NCBI GenBank assembly: GCA_946405145.1
Contig: CAMJGE010000024.1
Coordinates: 1 to 33,192, forward strand
Direction of reading: 5' to 3'
Length of the DNA: 33,192 bases
Source of the DNA: an uncultured Prevotella sp.
Lineage (GTDB): Bacteria > Bacteroidota > Bacteroidia > Bacteroidales > Bacteroidaceae
Position numbers and translations under genes: made by a program. The notes under the pieces are model-generated. The model searched no databases and was not told the origin of the DNA. It was given only the letters and a program-made list of their open reading frames with translations. Shown here in pieces: positions 1-8,992 of this stretch (within the stretch, counting starts at the first letter, position 1; each line of letters begins with the position of its first letter).

Positions 1-51
1 AATTGAGATTCAAAGCATTGCACAAGCAGAAAACCAAAGAATTAATGTTTT

Positions 52-567
52 TTAACCTTCACGAACAGGTCTGGGCGCATCTTCTTCCTTTAAAAAGGCC
101 AAAAACATCTCCATAGCCTTGTTAGTGGCAATGGCCAAATTGATGTCACGTCCATGGTCCTCTTCTACCTTGACAGTTACCACCTTATCAGGCTTACCAC
201 AAGCCAACCAAATGGTACCGACGGGAATGTCTTTTGTGCCACCAGAAGGACCAGCAAAACCTGTTGCAGAAATTGCATAATCAGTATTCAGCGCCTTACA
301 AGCACCTTTCACCATCTGGATTGCAACTTCCTCACACACAGAAGTTTTCTCAATCAATATCTGAGCATCAACACCCAATAGATTCTGCTTCACCTCATCT
401 ACATAAGATATGATACCACCCTTGAAATATTTCGAGGCGCCAGGTACGGCGATAATCGCCTCAGCAATCCTTCCACCCGTGCAGCTTTCTGCTGTACTAA
501 CGGTTTTCTCTGTCTCCCAGAGAATCTCACTCACCTCACGACTGATAATCTTACTTTCAAAATCCAT
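52..567 (-). CDS. CinA C-terminal-domain family nicotinamide-nucleotide amidohydrolase (PncC-like)
   Basis: Stand-alone CinA C-terminal domain of 171 aa. Family members deamidate nicotinamide mononucleotide to nicotinate mononucleotide in the cytoplasm, recycling pyridine nucleotide. Residues 25-32 (TAESCTGG) are the family signature, and Ser28 is the likely nucleophile; a second conserved stretch, ATGFAGPSGG, lies near residue 105. The N-terminal molybdopterin-binding-like (COG1058) domain of full-length CinA is absent, so a role in competence is not implied. It is the last gene of map-tsaD-cinA; the 32-bp spacer after tsaD is largely a short tandem repeat. The family call is firm; the exact substrate is inferred from the family. 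Confidence 0.9.
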   Translation of the reverse strand: MDFESKIISREVSEILWETEKTVSTAESCTGGRIAEAIIAVPGASKYFKGGIISYVDEVKQNLLGVDAQILIEKTSVCEEVAIQMVKGACKALNTDYAISATGFAGPSGGTKDIPVGTIWLACGKPDKVVTVKVEEDHGRDINLAIATNKAMEMFLAFLKEEDAPRPVREG

Positions 568-571
568 CTTT

Positions 572-595
572 TATTTGACTATTTTACTATTTGAC
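572..595. repeat. 8-bp tandem repeat, three copies
   Basis: Three abutting copies of TATTTGAC on the plus strand (572-579, 580-587, 588-595). The middle copy differs at one base (TATTTTAC). In the mRNA they read GTCAAATA-GTAAAATA-GTCAAATA and fill almost all of the tsaD-cinA spacer, ending five bases before the cinA start codon. They are A-rich and may help translation initiation, which is inference. Confidence 0.8.
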
Positions 596-599
596 AAAT

Positions 600-1628
600 T
601 CATTTAAAGGTCACTTTTGAGAATGCGGGGGCATCGATAGAGCAAAAAGTTCCATCCAAATACTTATAATACCCCACGATACCAATCATCGCAGCATTAT
701 CAGTGGTATAGCTGAACTTAGGGATATAAATGGTCCACCCATAACGTTTCTCCGCATCGTAGAACGCATTGCGAAGTCCATTGTTAGCACTCACGCCTCC
801 AGCCACAGCAACGTGCTTAATACCCGTCTGTTTCACCGCCTTCTTCAGCTTCTTCATCAAGATATCCACAATCGTCCACTCTAGTGAGGCTGCGATATCC
901 TCCTTATGATGCTCAATAAAGTCGGCATCTTCTGCCACCCATTTCTGCATCGAATAAAGGAATGAGGTTTTCAATCCCGAGAAGCTATAATCAAGATTGG
1001 GGATATTCGGCTCTGCAAACGTATAGGCTTTCGGATTACCCTGACGCGCCAAGCGATCGATAATCGGGCCACCTGGATAGCCGAGTCCCATCACCTTAGA
1101 GCACTTGTCGATAGCCTCACCAGCTGCATCGTCGATGGTCTGTCCCAGCACCTCCATATCATTGTAGGCGTTCACCTTAACAATCTGAGAGTTACCGCCC
1201 GACACCAACAGACAGAGGAATGGTAAAGGCGGCATGTGCTGATCATCATCCGACTCCTTGATAAAGTGCGCCATCACGTGTCCCTGCAGATGATTCACGT
1301 CAATCATGGGAATGCCCAATGAACGCGCAAATCCTTTGGCAAAGCTCACACCTACCAGTAACGAGCCCATCAGTCCTGGACCTCTCGTAAAGGCCACAGC
1401 TGACAGTTGCTCTTTTGTAATACCAGCACGTTTAATCGCCTGATCTACAACAGGTACCACATTCTGCTGATGTGCACGCGAAGCCAGTTCTGGCACTACC
1501 CCACCATAAGCCTCATGCACAGCTTGTGAAGCCGTCACGTTAGACAATAACACGCCATTTTTGAGTACCGCTGCCGACGTATCATCGCACGAGCTCTCTA
1601 TACCCAATATATAAATATCTTCCTGCAT
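600..1628 (-). CDS. tsaD: tRNA N6-adenosine threonylcarbamoyltransferase
   Basis: TsaD/Kae1/Gcp family, 342 aa, the normal bacterial length. With TsaB and TsaE it transfers threonylcarbamoyl from threonylcarbamoyl-AMP to A37 of ANN-decoding tRNAs (t6A). The N-terminal GIESSCDDTSAA block, the metal-binding HxxxH (His113 and His117, HLQGH), the LVSGGNSQ phosphate-binding segment near 141-148 and the GGVSANNGLR segment near the C-terminus are all present. It is the middle gene of map-tsaD-cinA, 28 bp downstream of map. The map-tsaD spacer contains two similar ACTAGAA(A)TACT units, another short-repeat spacer. TsaB and TsaE are not in the window. Confidence 0.97.
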   Translation of the reverse strand: MQEDIYILGIESSCDDTSAAVLKNGVLLSNVTASQAVHEAYGGVVPELASRAHQQNVVPVVDQAIKRAGITKEQLSAVAFTRGPGLMGSLLVGVSFAKGFARSLGIPMIDVNHLQGHVMAHFIKESDDDQHMPPLPFLCLLVSGGNSQIVKVNAYNDMEVLGQTIDDAAGEAIDKCSKVMGLGYPGGPIIDRLARQGNPKAYTFAEPNIPNLDYSFSGLKTSFLYSMQKWVAEDADFIEHHKEDIAASLEWTIVDILMKKLKKAVKQTGIKHVAVAGGVSANNGLRNAFYDAEKRYGWTIYIPKFSYTTDNAAMIGIVGYYKYLDGTFCSIDAPAFSKVTFK

Positions 1629-1656
1629 ATCTAGTATTTCTAGTCACTCAAGTATT

Positions 1657-2523
1657 CTAGTAAGTCAGTATCTCCACGCCATGCTCCGTCATCACGAGCG
1701 TATGCTCCCACTGGGCACTGGGCTGTTCGTCTTCAGAAATCACCTCCCAGCCATACGGATCGTCAGCATCGATAAATACCTTCCATGTACCCATATTAAT
1801 CATCGGTTCAATGGTGAACACCATACCAGGCACCAATAGCATGCCCGTACCCTTATGGCCATAATGGTTCACATCGGGCTCCTCATGGAACTTCAGACCT
1901 ACCCCATGCCCAGCCAGGTCTCTCACCACACCATAGTGATACTTTTCGCAGTGTTTCTCAATGGCGTGACCGATATCACCCACAAACGAGTAAGGCTTGG
2001 CTACCTCCATACCTATCTCCAAACACTCCTTTGCCACACGCACAAGCTGCTCTTTTTCTGGTGTGGTCTTGCCGATGATAAACATACGACTGGCATCCGC
2101 ATAATAGCCGTCAAGGATTGTCGTGAAGTCCACATTGATAATATCGCCCTCCTCCAATACGTCTTCCTCCTTAGGAATACCGTGACACACCACCTCATTG
2201 AGAGAGGTGCATACAGACATCGGAAAGCCCTCATAGTTCAGACAGGCAGGAATAGCGCCATGATCCTCACAATACTCACGGCAGATTCGGTCAATCTCCA
2301 ATGTGTTCATCCCAGCGTGAATTTGTTTAGCAACCTCATCGAGTACACCTGTATTCACCACACCCGCCTTACGGATGCCCTCAATCTGCTCTGGGGTTTT
2401 TATCAGATCTCGTGTCGGCACTAATTTACCTTTGTTCTCCCAATACATGATGGTCTTATCCATCTCCGTGGGTTCCTGTCCTGACAGGCAGTGCCATCTT
2501 CTTTTTTTCTTAAATGCGTTCAT
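1657..2523 (-). CDS. map: Methionine aminopeptidase type I with N-terminal extension
   Basis: Removes the initiator methionine from nascent proteins using a dinuclear metal centre. All five ligands are visible: Asp132, Asp143, His206, Glu239 and Glu273. His114 corresponds to the substrate-contacting His79 of the E. coli enzyme. Spacing to the ligands places about 35 extra residues at the N-terminus compared with E. coli. This extension is basic at first (KKKRR) and then contains SGQEPTE and KLVPTRDLIKTPEQ; it resembles the linker-bearing MetAP1 subtypes that may dock at the ribosome, which is inference. The start at 2523 is supported by a promoter 45 bp upstream and an in-frame extension that looks structured. 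First gene of map-tsaD-cinA. Confidence 0.95.
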   Translation of the reverse strand: MNAFKKKRRWHCLSGQEPTEMDKTIMYWENKGKLVPTRDLIKTPEQIEGIRKAGVVNTGVLDEVAKQIHAGMNTLEIDRICREYCEDHGAIPACLNYEGFPMSVCTSLNEVVCHGIPKEEDVLEEGDIINVDFTTILDGYYADASRMFIIGKTTPEKEQLVRVAKECLEIGMEVAKPYSFVGDIGHAIEKHCEKYHYGVVRDLAGHGVGLKFHEEPDVNHYGHKGTGMLLVPGMVFTIEPMINMGTWKVFIDADDPYGWEVISEDEQPSAQWEHTLVMTEHGVEILTY

Positions 2524-2541
2524 CTACATTATTTATATATA

Positions 2542-2568
2542 GCAGTGGATTCGCTCGAAATCCGCTGC
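2542..2568. repeat. 10-bp inverted repeat at the map transcription start
   Basis: GCAGTGGATT (2542-2551) and AATCCGCTGC (2559-2568) form an inverted repeat with one imperfect position and a 7-bp centre. It abuts the map -7 box, so it could be an operator or a hairpin at the extreme 5' end of the mRNA. Confidence 0.6.
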
Positions 2569-2599
2569 AAAGTTACGATTAACTGTGCAAATAACCAAA
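2568..2599 (-). promoter_or_regulatory. Promoter of map-tsaD-cinA
   Basis: On the minus strand, TTTG (2596-2599) is followed by 20 bp and TAACTTTG (2568-2575), matching the Bacteroidetes -33/-7 consensus (TTTG, about 19-21 bp, TAnnTTTG). The predicted start is near 2561-2565, giving a leader of about 40 nt. Confidence 0.85.
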
Positions 2600-2618
2600 T
2601 TTATTTCATATTTATAAA

Positions 2619-4235
2619 TTAGAATCTATACTGCAACTTAACATTAGCTGCATGTCTGTTAACCATCGCATCACTGTAGAAAGCATCAAACATATCATGC
2701 CAATCAACGCCCAGATTCCATCTCTGTCCAATTTGCTTATTTACAGACAGACATCCATACATAGGTACACCCGTAACCTCATATCTTGGTGACTTTTTGG
2801 TATAATATATCATCTGCATCCCTATCTGCCAAGCATGAGGAAGATAAGCTGTCGGAACAAACCGCAAGGCGGCATATCCCCCACTCTTTGCTACATACAA
2901 ATTCGGACCACCTGCCAGACTCAACCAATTTGTCTTCCAATAAACGGATGTCCCCAGTTCAACCAGATTCTCACGATCTTCTATGACATAATAACTCGCC
3001 TTTGTCTTCAATGTTAACTTCTGCTTGCTATAGGCATAAGACAGCTTCATCTGATGAATAGACTCCTCCACCAGCTGTTCCTTGATAATCGCCCATTCGT
3101 CATCAGAAAGCGTGGTAGCATTTCCAAAGAGGCTAGCGAAAGTCGGATTATAGTATTTGCGATAATAGCCCAGCTGAATCTGATTCTGGCTATTTGGTAT
3201 AAAGATAACACAGGCATTCGCATTGTCACGTGTGTCAGAATGCTTCTGGCTGATATCCCCATCCAATCGCTCTGCCTTACTAATTTGCTTGTCAAAGAAT
3301 TTGTAGTTATAGAACATCACACGATTACCTATCGTAAATTTCCACTTGGGCAAGGCATAGGTGAACTGCAGATAGACATCATGATTGAAGACATTCCAAC
3401 TCTTGTCTGCATGCTTTTGCTTGATCATCTGATAATCACCCTCAACACCCAGCATCATAGATAGCCGTTTAGTCAAAGGCGTATTCAACTCCACAACAAA
3501 CATTGGCAGCTTGTAAGAGGTTACCAGATCGCTTGAATATTGATAGCTGCCCAACAAAAGCAGTTCTGTACCTTTGTCATTGAACGTGTGGAAGAATCTC
3601 GCTCTTCCCATGACTTTTCGTGAAGCACCAGAAGAAGGTGCGAGATACTGCTGGGTGAAATAGGTTAAAAGCCTGTTCTTGTCATCGAAGCGGTTCGTCA
3701 TGTGAAGTGTCAGATACTCCTTGTTACCACCCTGATAACGATAAGAGGCATTGGCATAGAGGTCAGTATGCTGACTACCATATAACGCATTCACAGTTCC
3801 ATTACCTTCAGCAGTCTTTCCAAAGCCACCTTGTCCTTCCACGAAACCTTTCCACGAATTAGGCATTATCATGTTTATATCCAACACTCTGCCCATTCCT
3901 ATCGTTCCCTTCGCGACACCAGTATTGTCACAGACCTGAATCTTGGCAATGTCCTTGGCTTTCATCTGGTTAAGGATCAACTTTGCATCGCCATTCATCG
4001 GACAGTTGTCGATACGGAGACTATAATTGGAGATGACATCCTCATAACCAGCAATCATCAAGTCTGGCATCATCTGAAGGATATCCATCAACGATTCTTC
4101 TCCCGTCAGCTCCATTCGCTGAGGATAAATCACCGTCCTGTCTGCTTTAACCTCTATGACAGGCTGACTATTGTCTGCAGGCATAGAGGTTGATAGGAGC
4201 AAAAAACCGATCAATAACAAAACGTGTCGATGCAT
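2619..4235 (-). CDS. Short TonB-receptor-like outer-membrane beta-barrel protein
   Basis: 538 aa. Residues 1-20 form a signal peptide. Residues 45-125 resemble a TonB-dependent-receptor plug: a LMDILQMMPDL helix, a central SLRIDNCPM strand region, KAKDIAKIQV, then a Gly-rich turn. The remaining roughly 400 residues alternate aromatic and polar residues and end in LQYRF, the typical C-terminal beta-signal of an outer-membrane barrel. There is no N-terminal carboxypeptidase-like domain and no recognisable TonB box, and it is far shorter than SusC-type receptors. It resembles the Bacteroidetes 'outer membrane protein beta-barrel family' relatives of TonB receptors. It follows the C69 peptidase by 22 bp on the same strand. 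The substrate is unknown. Confidence 0.7.
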   Translation of the reverse strand: MHRHVLLLIGFLLLSTSMPADNSQPVIEVKADRTVIYPQRMELTGEESLMDILQMMPDLMIAGYEDVISNYSLRIDNCPMNGDAKLILNQMKAKDIAKIQVCDNTGVAKGTIGMGRVLDINMIMPNSWKGFVEGQGGFGKTAEGNGTVNALYGSQHTDLYANASYRYQGGNKEYLTLHMTNRFDDKNRLLTYFTQQYLAPSSGASRKVMGRARFFHTFNDKGTELLLLGSYQYSSDLVTSYKLPMFVVELNTPLTKRLSMMLGVEGDYQMIKQKHADKSWNVFNHDVYLQFTYALPKWKFTIGNRVMFYNYKFFDKQISKAERLDGDISQKHSDTRDNANACVIFIPNSQNQIQLGYYRKYYNPTFASLFGNATTLSDDEWAIIKEQLVEESIHQMKLSYAYSKQKLTLKTKASYYVIEDRENLVELGTSVYWKTNWLSLAGGPNLYVAKSGGYAALRFVPTAYLPHAWQIGMQMIYYTKKSPRYEVTGVPMYGCLSVNKQIGQRWNLGVDWHDMFDAFYSDAMVNRHAANVKLQYRF

Positions 4236-4257
4236 AGGCGGAAATCGATTCTATAGC

Positions 4258-5979
4258 TTATTTCTTCTCTTCCTGAGGAACCAGGAACTTGGTGTCTGTC
4301 CGCTTGATGAGTTCACGGGCAAAGCGCTCTGGGAAACCAGGACGCTGCACACGCTTGCCACGCCCATACTGAGTGCGCTCAAAGGTGCCATTGGCATCGG
4401 TAGGCTTCACAACCATATCATTATATTTCACAATGAGGAAGAAGGCTAACTGTTTCCAACGGCAGATCATCTCGTCTCCCTTCTGACAACTATAATCTGT
4501 CAGCAACTTAATACGTTCCTCGGCAGTGGGCAGTGCTAAAGCTTTTGCCTCGATCTCGGGCTGCAGTTTGTCGTAAGAAGCATCGAGTGAGTCACGCACC
4601 TCCTTCAACGAGGGGAACATCATAGAATAACGGGGATAGACCATATTGCTGACCCAGTTGCAGACCCAGAAGGCGTTATCCATAGAGAAAGTCACATCAT
4701 CGGCATTCTCGTCGGAGAAACACTTGGGACGGCGTGTCATACAACTATACATCGGCGTGTAAGCCACCATGTTGCCATCGTCGTTGCCAAACCAGAAACA
4801 GGCTCCTACCTCACGTGGCAGCGAGGCACGCATCTGTGAGATATACGACCAGGCCGTCTGCTGGGTAGAGATTGGGCGTTCGTTGAAGTATTCCTTATCA
4901 TCGAGTTTAAACGACAACGGTGAGGGACGATAAGGCATCTCGTAGATGCCACCGCCGAAGTCAGTGTCAAGAGCAAAGGGAGTTCCCTCATAGTGGTCGC
5001 GCATCGCATCACGCAGATCCTGTAAGCCCACCTTCTTGTTGGGAATAATCCAAAGAGGCATCTCCTTGGCGTCTTTCTCGATACCTGCAGCATAAGGCAC
5101 ATAAGCAGAGAAGTCATCGCTGAAACGATTGAAAAAACTCCACACACGTGCCTCACAATAACGACGGCCTGAGAAATCGGGCTTGGCATAAGCGGCATTA
5201 TAGGAGAATTCAGCATCCTTGCCTTCAAACCACCCCATTGCACGGGCATAGCTCACCACATTGTCGGAACATACCATCAGGTTGGGTACGGGTTTCTTAC
5301 CACCTACGGTGTATTTCTTCTGCAAGTCGTTCATCTTCACCTGCACGTAACGACCATCGAGGAACTTAGTGATGCGACTCTGGTTAGCGTGTGCTGCAAT
5401 GGCATCGTCAGGGATACGGACTGCCACCCATACGGTGCGTTCCTTCGACTTTGTACGGTCAGGACCACACCCCATCATCTCAAGCATCCAAGCCTCATTA
5501 GGGTCTGCAACTGAGAAGGTTTCCCCCTCAGAATAGTAGCCATATTGCTCTACGAGAGAGGTCATGATCTGAAGTGCCTCACGGGCTGTCTTTGAGCGCT
5601 GCAGGGCGATATAGATCAGCGATCCGTAGTCGATGATACCTGTAGAATCAGCCATCTCCTCACGTCCGCCAAAAGTGGTTTCACCCACTGTTACCTGCCA
5701 CTCGTTGGAGTTTCCTATCACGTTATAGGTCTCTGCAGCTTCAGTAATATCACCGAGATACTTGCCAGTGTCCCACTCTACAACCTTTCGCATCTCACCT
5801 GCAGCGTGCTTTGCTGCGGGATAATGGTAGAGGGGCATGAAAGCTCCATAGGAATCGGCATTATAAGTGACAAAAACGGAGCCATCAGCAGAGGCTTTCT
5901 TGCCTACGATGAAGTTGGTGCATGCCATCGCATAGGCTCCTGCGATAAGCATAACGGCTAAAATCAGATTTCTTTTCAT
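4258..5979 (-). CDS. C69-family dipeptidase (PepD-like), exported
   Basis: 573 aa. A hydrophobic signal peptide (residues 1-19) is followed directly by Cys20-Thr-Asn-Phe. C69 enzymes are N-terminal nucleophile hydrolases that use exactly such a Cys, exposed by cleavage. The KKASADGSVFVTYNADSYG region and the later EGETFSVADPNEAWMLEMMG block are typical of the family. Dipeptidase activity in the periplasm or on a lipoprotein is the family expectation; the same Cys would also allow a lipobox reading, although the residues before it fit only loosely. It lies 6 bp downstream of the M23 peptidase gene, suggesting joint expression of two exported peptidases. Confidence 0.9.
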   Translation of the reverse strand: MKRNLILAVMLIAGAYAMACTNFIVGKKASADGSVFVTYNADSYGAFMPLYHYPAAKHAAGEMRKVVEWDTGKYLGDITEAAETYNVIGNSNEWQVTVGETTFGGREEMADSTGIIDYGSLIYIALQRSKTAREALQIMTSLVEQYGYYSEGETFSVADPNEAWMLEMMGCGPDRTKSKERTVWVAVRIPDDAIAAHANQSRITKFLDGRYVQVKMNDLQKKYTVGGKKPVPNLMVCSDNVVSYARAMGWFEGKDAEFSYNAAYAKPDFSGRRYCEARVWSFFNRFSDDFSAYVPYAAGIEKDAKEMPLWIIPNKKVGLQDLRDAMRDHYEGTPFALDTDFGGGIYEMPYRPSPLSFKLDDKEYFNERPISTQQTAWSYISQMRASLPREVGACFWFGNDDGNMVAYTPMYSCMTRRPKCFSDENADDVTFSMDNAFWVCNWVSNMVYPRYSMMFPSLKEVRDSLDASYDKLQPEIEAKALALPTAEERIKLLTDYSCQKGDEMICRWKQLAFFLIVKYNDMVVKPTDANGTFERTQYGRGKRVQRPGFPERFARELIKRTDTKFLVPQEEKK

Positions 5980-5985
5980 ATCTTG

Positions 5986-7593
5986 TTAATATATTATATT
6001 TGTTTCATACACACATTCGTTGTTACGATTGTCAGTAACGACAAACTTGAGCTGGTGGGTTCTCGATGTCTTTTGGATAGGTGTCTCACTCATATCGCAC
6101 GTCACCATTGGTTTCTTATCCACCATGTCAAACACCACAAAATGTCCGTCAATGGTGGCTCGATAGGAAGCCACCCCACTCTTTCGGTCAGTGAGCCTCA
6201 GCACAATATGATCACCCAGACTGATAGGATCTACCTCTGGCGCTTCATCGTCGTAGGCCAGTTCAAACCATGAGCCCAGGTCTTTCACACGACCTGTTAC
6301 CCACCCATCCTGATAGTTGCCTCCAGCAAAGACACCGTCACTGGCTACATAGACCTTTGAAACATCGACCTTCTGATCAACATAGAACGATATCTCACCT
6401 TCTGCCACTAGCGGGCACGATGTAAGGAAGAACTTATAACTGCCTGATAACTTACCTGGTCGCTCTTTTACCATAGGCTGCAACGTGGTGTTCTTAGTCA
6501 GCATGCCATACGGCACAATCAGGTGCATACCTGGCATTGAGTAGCTGTTGGTCTGGTTCCAGCGGAAAAGTGGTTCCTCTTCCTGTGCAGACTCCGGGAT
6601 CGTGGTCTTCTGTCCCTTCACAATTAAGTCGTATTGCGCCTCATTACCTTTATAATCGCGGAGGATATATGTCAGATGGTAGTCACGTTCCTCATTGAAG
6701 TCGAAAATACCCTTATCCTTTTGAGTAAATAGGAACGGCAGTGTGTTACCTGGCTCCACAAACGACTTCAAGAACCACACACGGGTTCTGAGCCAGTACT
6801 CATAGTCGCCCCAGGAGTTCACCAACGTGTTGCAAGGCATAGGTATTCTGTTGAGAATAGCAGAGAACACGGTCTGACTATCTACCTTAAGGATTGTCTC
6901 ACGGATACCAAAGTGATTGCTGGAGTTCTGCATGTAATCATTGGCCCACAGAGCAAAGCCGACTTTTCCCCAAGCTGTCAATACAGGCGACTTTCCGTTA
7001 GCTAGGATGATCTGTTTAGTTGTCTTACCATTCACAACCCCCTCGCCTGCCTGCGGATACACCATCAGTCCTCTTACCCTTGGCGGTATGGTATCATTGA
7101 TATAATCTGACAAGAAATCGTAGGGATCGAGCATATCCCAGGTCTCTGTGTCGTGAATCTCAAGATGCAGATGCGGCCCCATGCTGTTGCCCGTATTGCC
7201 ACTGAGTGCTATCAGCTGACCTTGAGACACGGGGCACTCCAAAGCCGAGAAATAGGCATCGCCCTCGCTCGTTTCATGCTGATACTGATAGCGGCGCAAG
7301 GCGGCTTTGATACGTGGAGTGAACGCTTTCAGATGACAATACACACTGGTATAGCCTTCAGGATGAGTGACATACACCGCATTGCCGAAACCATAGCGCC
7401 CCATCGTAACACGACTCACATAGCCGTCACCAATGGCATAGATAGCTTTTCCTTCTACCCCTTCGGTCTTGACGTCTATGCCGCCATGGAAATGATGGGG
7501 ACGAGGTTCACCAAAATTACCCGCCAATGAAATGTCGTAGCTCACTGGCGGGTGATAGATACTTAAGAGAATACTCAGAAATAGACTTAGCAT
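5986..7593 (-). CDS. M23-family metallopeptidase, exported
   Basis: 535 aa. Residues 1-18 form a signal peptide. The peptidase (LytM-like) core occupies roughly residues 30-150, with the Zn ligands in His36-xxx-Asp40 and His141-x-His143, so the site looks intact. The remaining 380 residues are predicted beta-rich with no motif I recognise; the DRKSGVASY segment resembles Ig-like modules found in Bacteroidetes M23 proteins. M23 enzymes cut peptide cross-links in peptidoglycan, or activate or scaffold such enzymes. The start overlaps the nadC stop by 7 bp, so translation is probably coupled. Confidence 0.9.
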   Translation of the reverse strand: MLSLFLSILLSIYHPPVSYDISLAGNFGEPRPHHFHGGIDVKTEGVEGKAIYAIGDGYVSRVTMGRYGFGNAVYVTHPEGYTSVYCHLKAFTPRIKAALRRYQYQHETSEGDAYFSALECPVSQGQLIALSGNTGNSMGPHLHLEIHDTETWDMLDPYDFLSDYINDTIPPRVRGLMVYPQAGEGVVNGKTTKQIILANGKSPVLTAWGKVGFALWANDYMQNSSNHFGIRETILKVDSQTVFSAILNRIPMPCNTLVNSWGDYEYWLRTRVWFLKSFVEPGNTLPFLFTQKDKGIFDFNEERDYHLTYILRDYKGNEAQYDLIVKGQKTTIPESAQEEEPLFRWNQTNSYSMPGMHLIVPYGMLTKNTTLQPMVKERPGKLSGSYKFFLTSCPLVAEGEISFYVDQKVDVSKVYVASDGVFAGGNYQDGWVTGRVKDLGSWFELAYDDEAPEVDPISLGDHIVLRLTDRKSGVASYRATIDGHFVVFDMVDKKPMVTCDMSETPIQKTSRTHQLKFVVTDNRNNECVYETNIIY

Positions 7594-8435
7594 GCCTTAA
7601 ACGACATATCGAGTCCTTTGACACTATGTGTAAGGGCACCTACTGAGATGAAATCGACACCTTGTTCAGCATAGTCGCGGATAGTGTCGAAGGTGATGCC
7701 GCCACTCGACTCCGTCTCGTAACGATGCTCCACCAGTTCTACAGCTTTCTTCGTATCGGGCACAGAGAAGTTGTCGAGCATGATACGGTCCACGCCACCA
7801 TGATCAAGCACCTGCTGAAGCTCATCGAAGTTGCGCACCTCAATCTCGATCTTCAGGTTCAGGCCTTTCTCGTCCAGATACTTGTGGCAGCGCTCGATGG
7901 CATTCACGATACCCCCGGCGAAATCCACATGGTTATCCTTGAGCAGAATCATGTCGAAGAGTCCGATACGGTGGTTACAGCCGCCGCCGATCTTCACAGC
8001 CTGCTTTTCGAGCATACGCATACCAGGTGTCGTTTTACGGGTGTCAAGCACACGAGTACCTGTACCTTCCAGACGCTTCACATAACGGTCCGTCATCGTG
8101 GCGATACCACTCATGCGCTGCATAATGTTCAGCATCAGTCGCTCCGTCTGAAGCAGCGAACGCACCCTACCCGTTACCACCATGGCGATGTCACCCTTCT
8201 TCACACGTGTACCATCGCCCATCAGTACCTCAACCTTCATCTCCGGGTCGAAGCGGCGGAACACCTCCTTGGCAATCTCCACACCTGCAAGGATACCATC
8301 CTCCTTAATCAGCAGGTGGCTCTTGCCCATAGCATCCTCAGGAATACAACACAACGTGGTGTGGTCACCATCACCGATATCCTCGGCAAACGACAAATCA
8401 ATCAGTCTGTCAACCAGTTCATCAACACTCAGCAT
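7587..8435 (-). CDS. nadC: Nicotinate-nucleotide pyrophosphorylase (carboxylating)
   Basis: Quinolinate phosphoribosyltransferase of 282 aa: quinolinate and PRPP give nicotinate mononucleotide, CO2 and pyrophosphate in de novo NAD synthesis. Visible signatures are DTRKTTPG (131-138), GGGCNHRIGLFD (150-161), LKDNH (165-169), the acidic EIEVRN strand and a C-terminal ISVGALTHS phosphate-binding loop. nadA and nadB are not in the window, so the gene sits apart from the rest of the pathway, inside a run of envelope genes. It lies 23 bp after the small barrel gene and overlaps the M23 start by 7 bp. Confidence 0.97.
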   Translation of the reverse strand: MLSVDELVDRLIDLSFAEDIGDGDHTTLCCIPEDAMGKSHLLIKEDGILAGVEIAKEVFRRFDPEMKVEVLMGDGTRVKKGDIAMVVTGRVRSLLQTERLMLNIMQRMSGIATMTDRYVKRLEGTGTRVLDTRKTTPGMRMLEKQAVKIGGGCNHRIGLFDMILLKDNHVDFAGGIVNAIERCHKYLDEKGLNLKIEIEVRNFDELQQVLDHGGVDRIMLDNFSVPDTKKAVELVEHRYETESSGGITFDTIRDYAEQGVDFISVGALTHSVKGLDMSFKAC

Positions 8436-8458
8436 ATCTTTAAACTCTAAATATTCAA

Positions 8459-8971
8459 CTAAAAATAGACACCCAGTCCGAGACGCAGGCCAAACTGCGT
8501 GTAGTCCTTATTCTTGAAGCTGGGCTCGAAATAGAGCTCCGGCTCCAGTGTAACGTAATGTCCCAGGAAGAAAGCGTAGCCTACGTTCACCTCAGGTTTG
8601 AACTCATCGAAGCCGGGAGCATGAGAATACTTAGCTGTCAAACCTGCATAGACACCATTGCGCTCGAAGTAGTAGCGGGCACCTGCACCGATATTCGTAT
8701 GAACAACAGAACCGCTAGAATAGTTCTGATAGTCGAAGATACCCAGTGCCATCCAGTTGTCGAGGAACAGATAACCAGCCTTGGCACTCAGACCGAAGTT
8801 CCAGTCGGAAGCCTTGCTGTAACTCAGGCTCAGACCTGACATAGAAGCAGCAATATAGAACTTGCTCTCCTCGAACGGGGTTGTTGATTCGTTCAGGAAT
8901 TTCTTTTCATTCTGTGCACTTACACTCATCGCCATCATCAATGCGACAGCAGACATTAGAAATTTTTTCAT
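8459..8971 (-). CDS. Small outer-membrane beta-barrel protein
   Basis: 170 aa with a clear signal peptide ending SVSAQ (residues 1-20). The mature protein has alternating strands such as AKAGYLFLDNWMALGIFDYQ and ARYYFERNGVYAGLTAKY, and ends GLGVYF, a terminal aromatic outer-membrane signal. Size and pattern fit an 8-stranded porin-like or OmpA-barrel-like protein. No enzymatic motif is seen and the function is unknown. It lies between the CstA-like gene (21-bp spacer containing a TATTTGA-type repeat) and nadC. Confidence 0.8.
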   Translation of the reverse strand: MKKFLMSAVALMMAMSVSAQNEKKFLNESTTPFEESKFYIAASMSGLSLSYSKASDWNFGLSAKAGYLFLDNWMALGIFDYQNYSSGSVVHTNIGAGARYYFERNGVYAGLTAKYSHAPGFDEFKPEVNVGYAFFLGHYVTLEPELYFEPSFKNKDYTQFGLRLGLGVYF

Positions 8972-8992
8972 AATTTAGTTTTGACTATTTGA

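Noticed and set aside
1855..2424. 189-codon open frame opposite map
   Set aside because: Antisense shadow; all map catalytic residues are on the other strand.
7662..8450. 262-codon open frame on the plus strand opposite nadC
   Set aside because: Antisense shadow of a clearly functional gene; no promoter, His/Thr-rich low-complexity translation and no recognisable domain.
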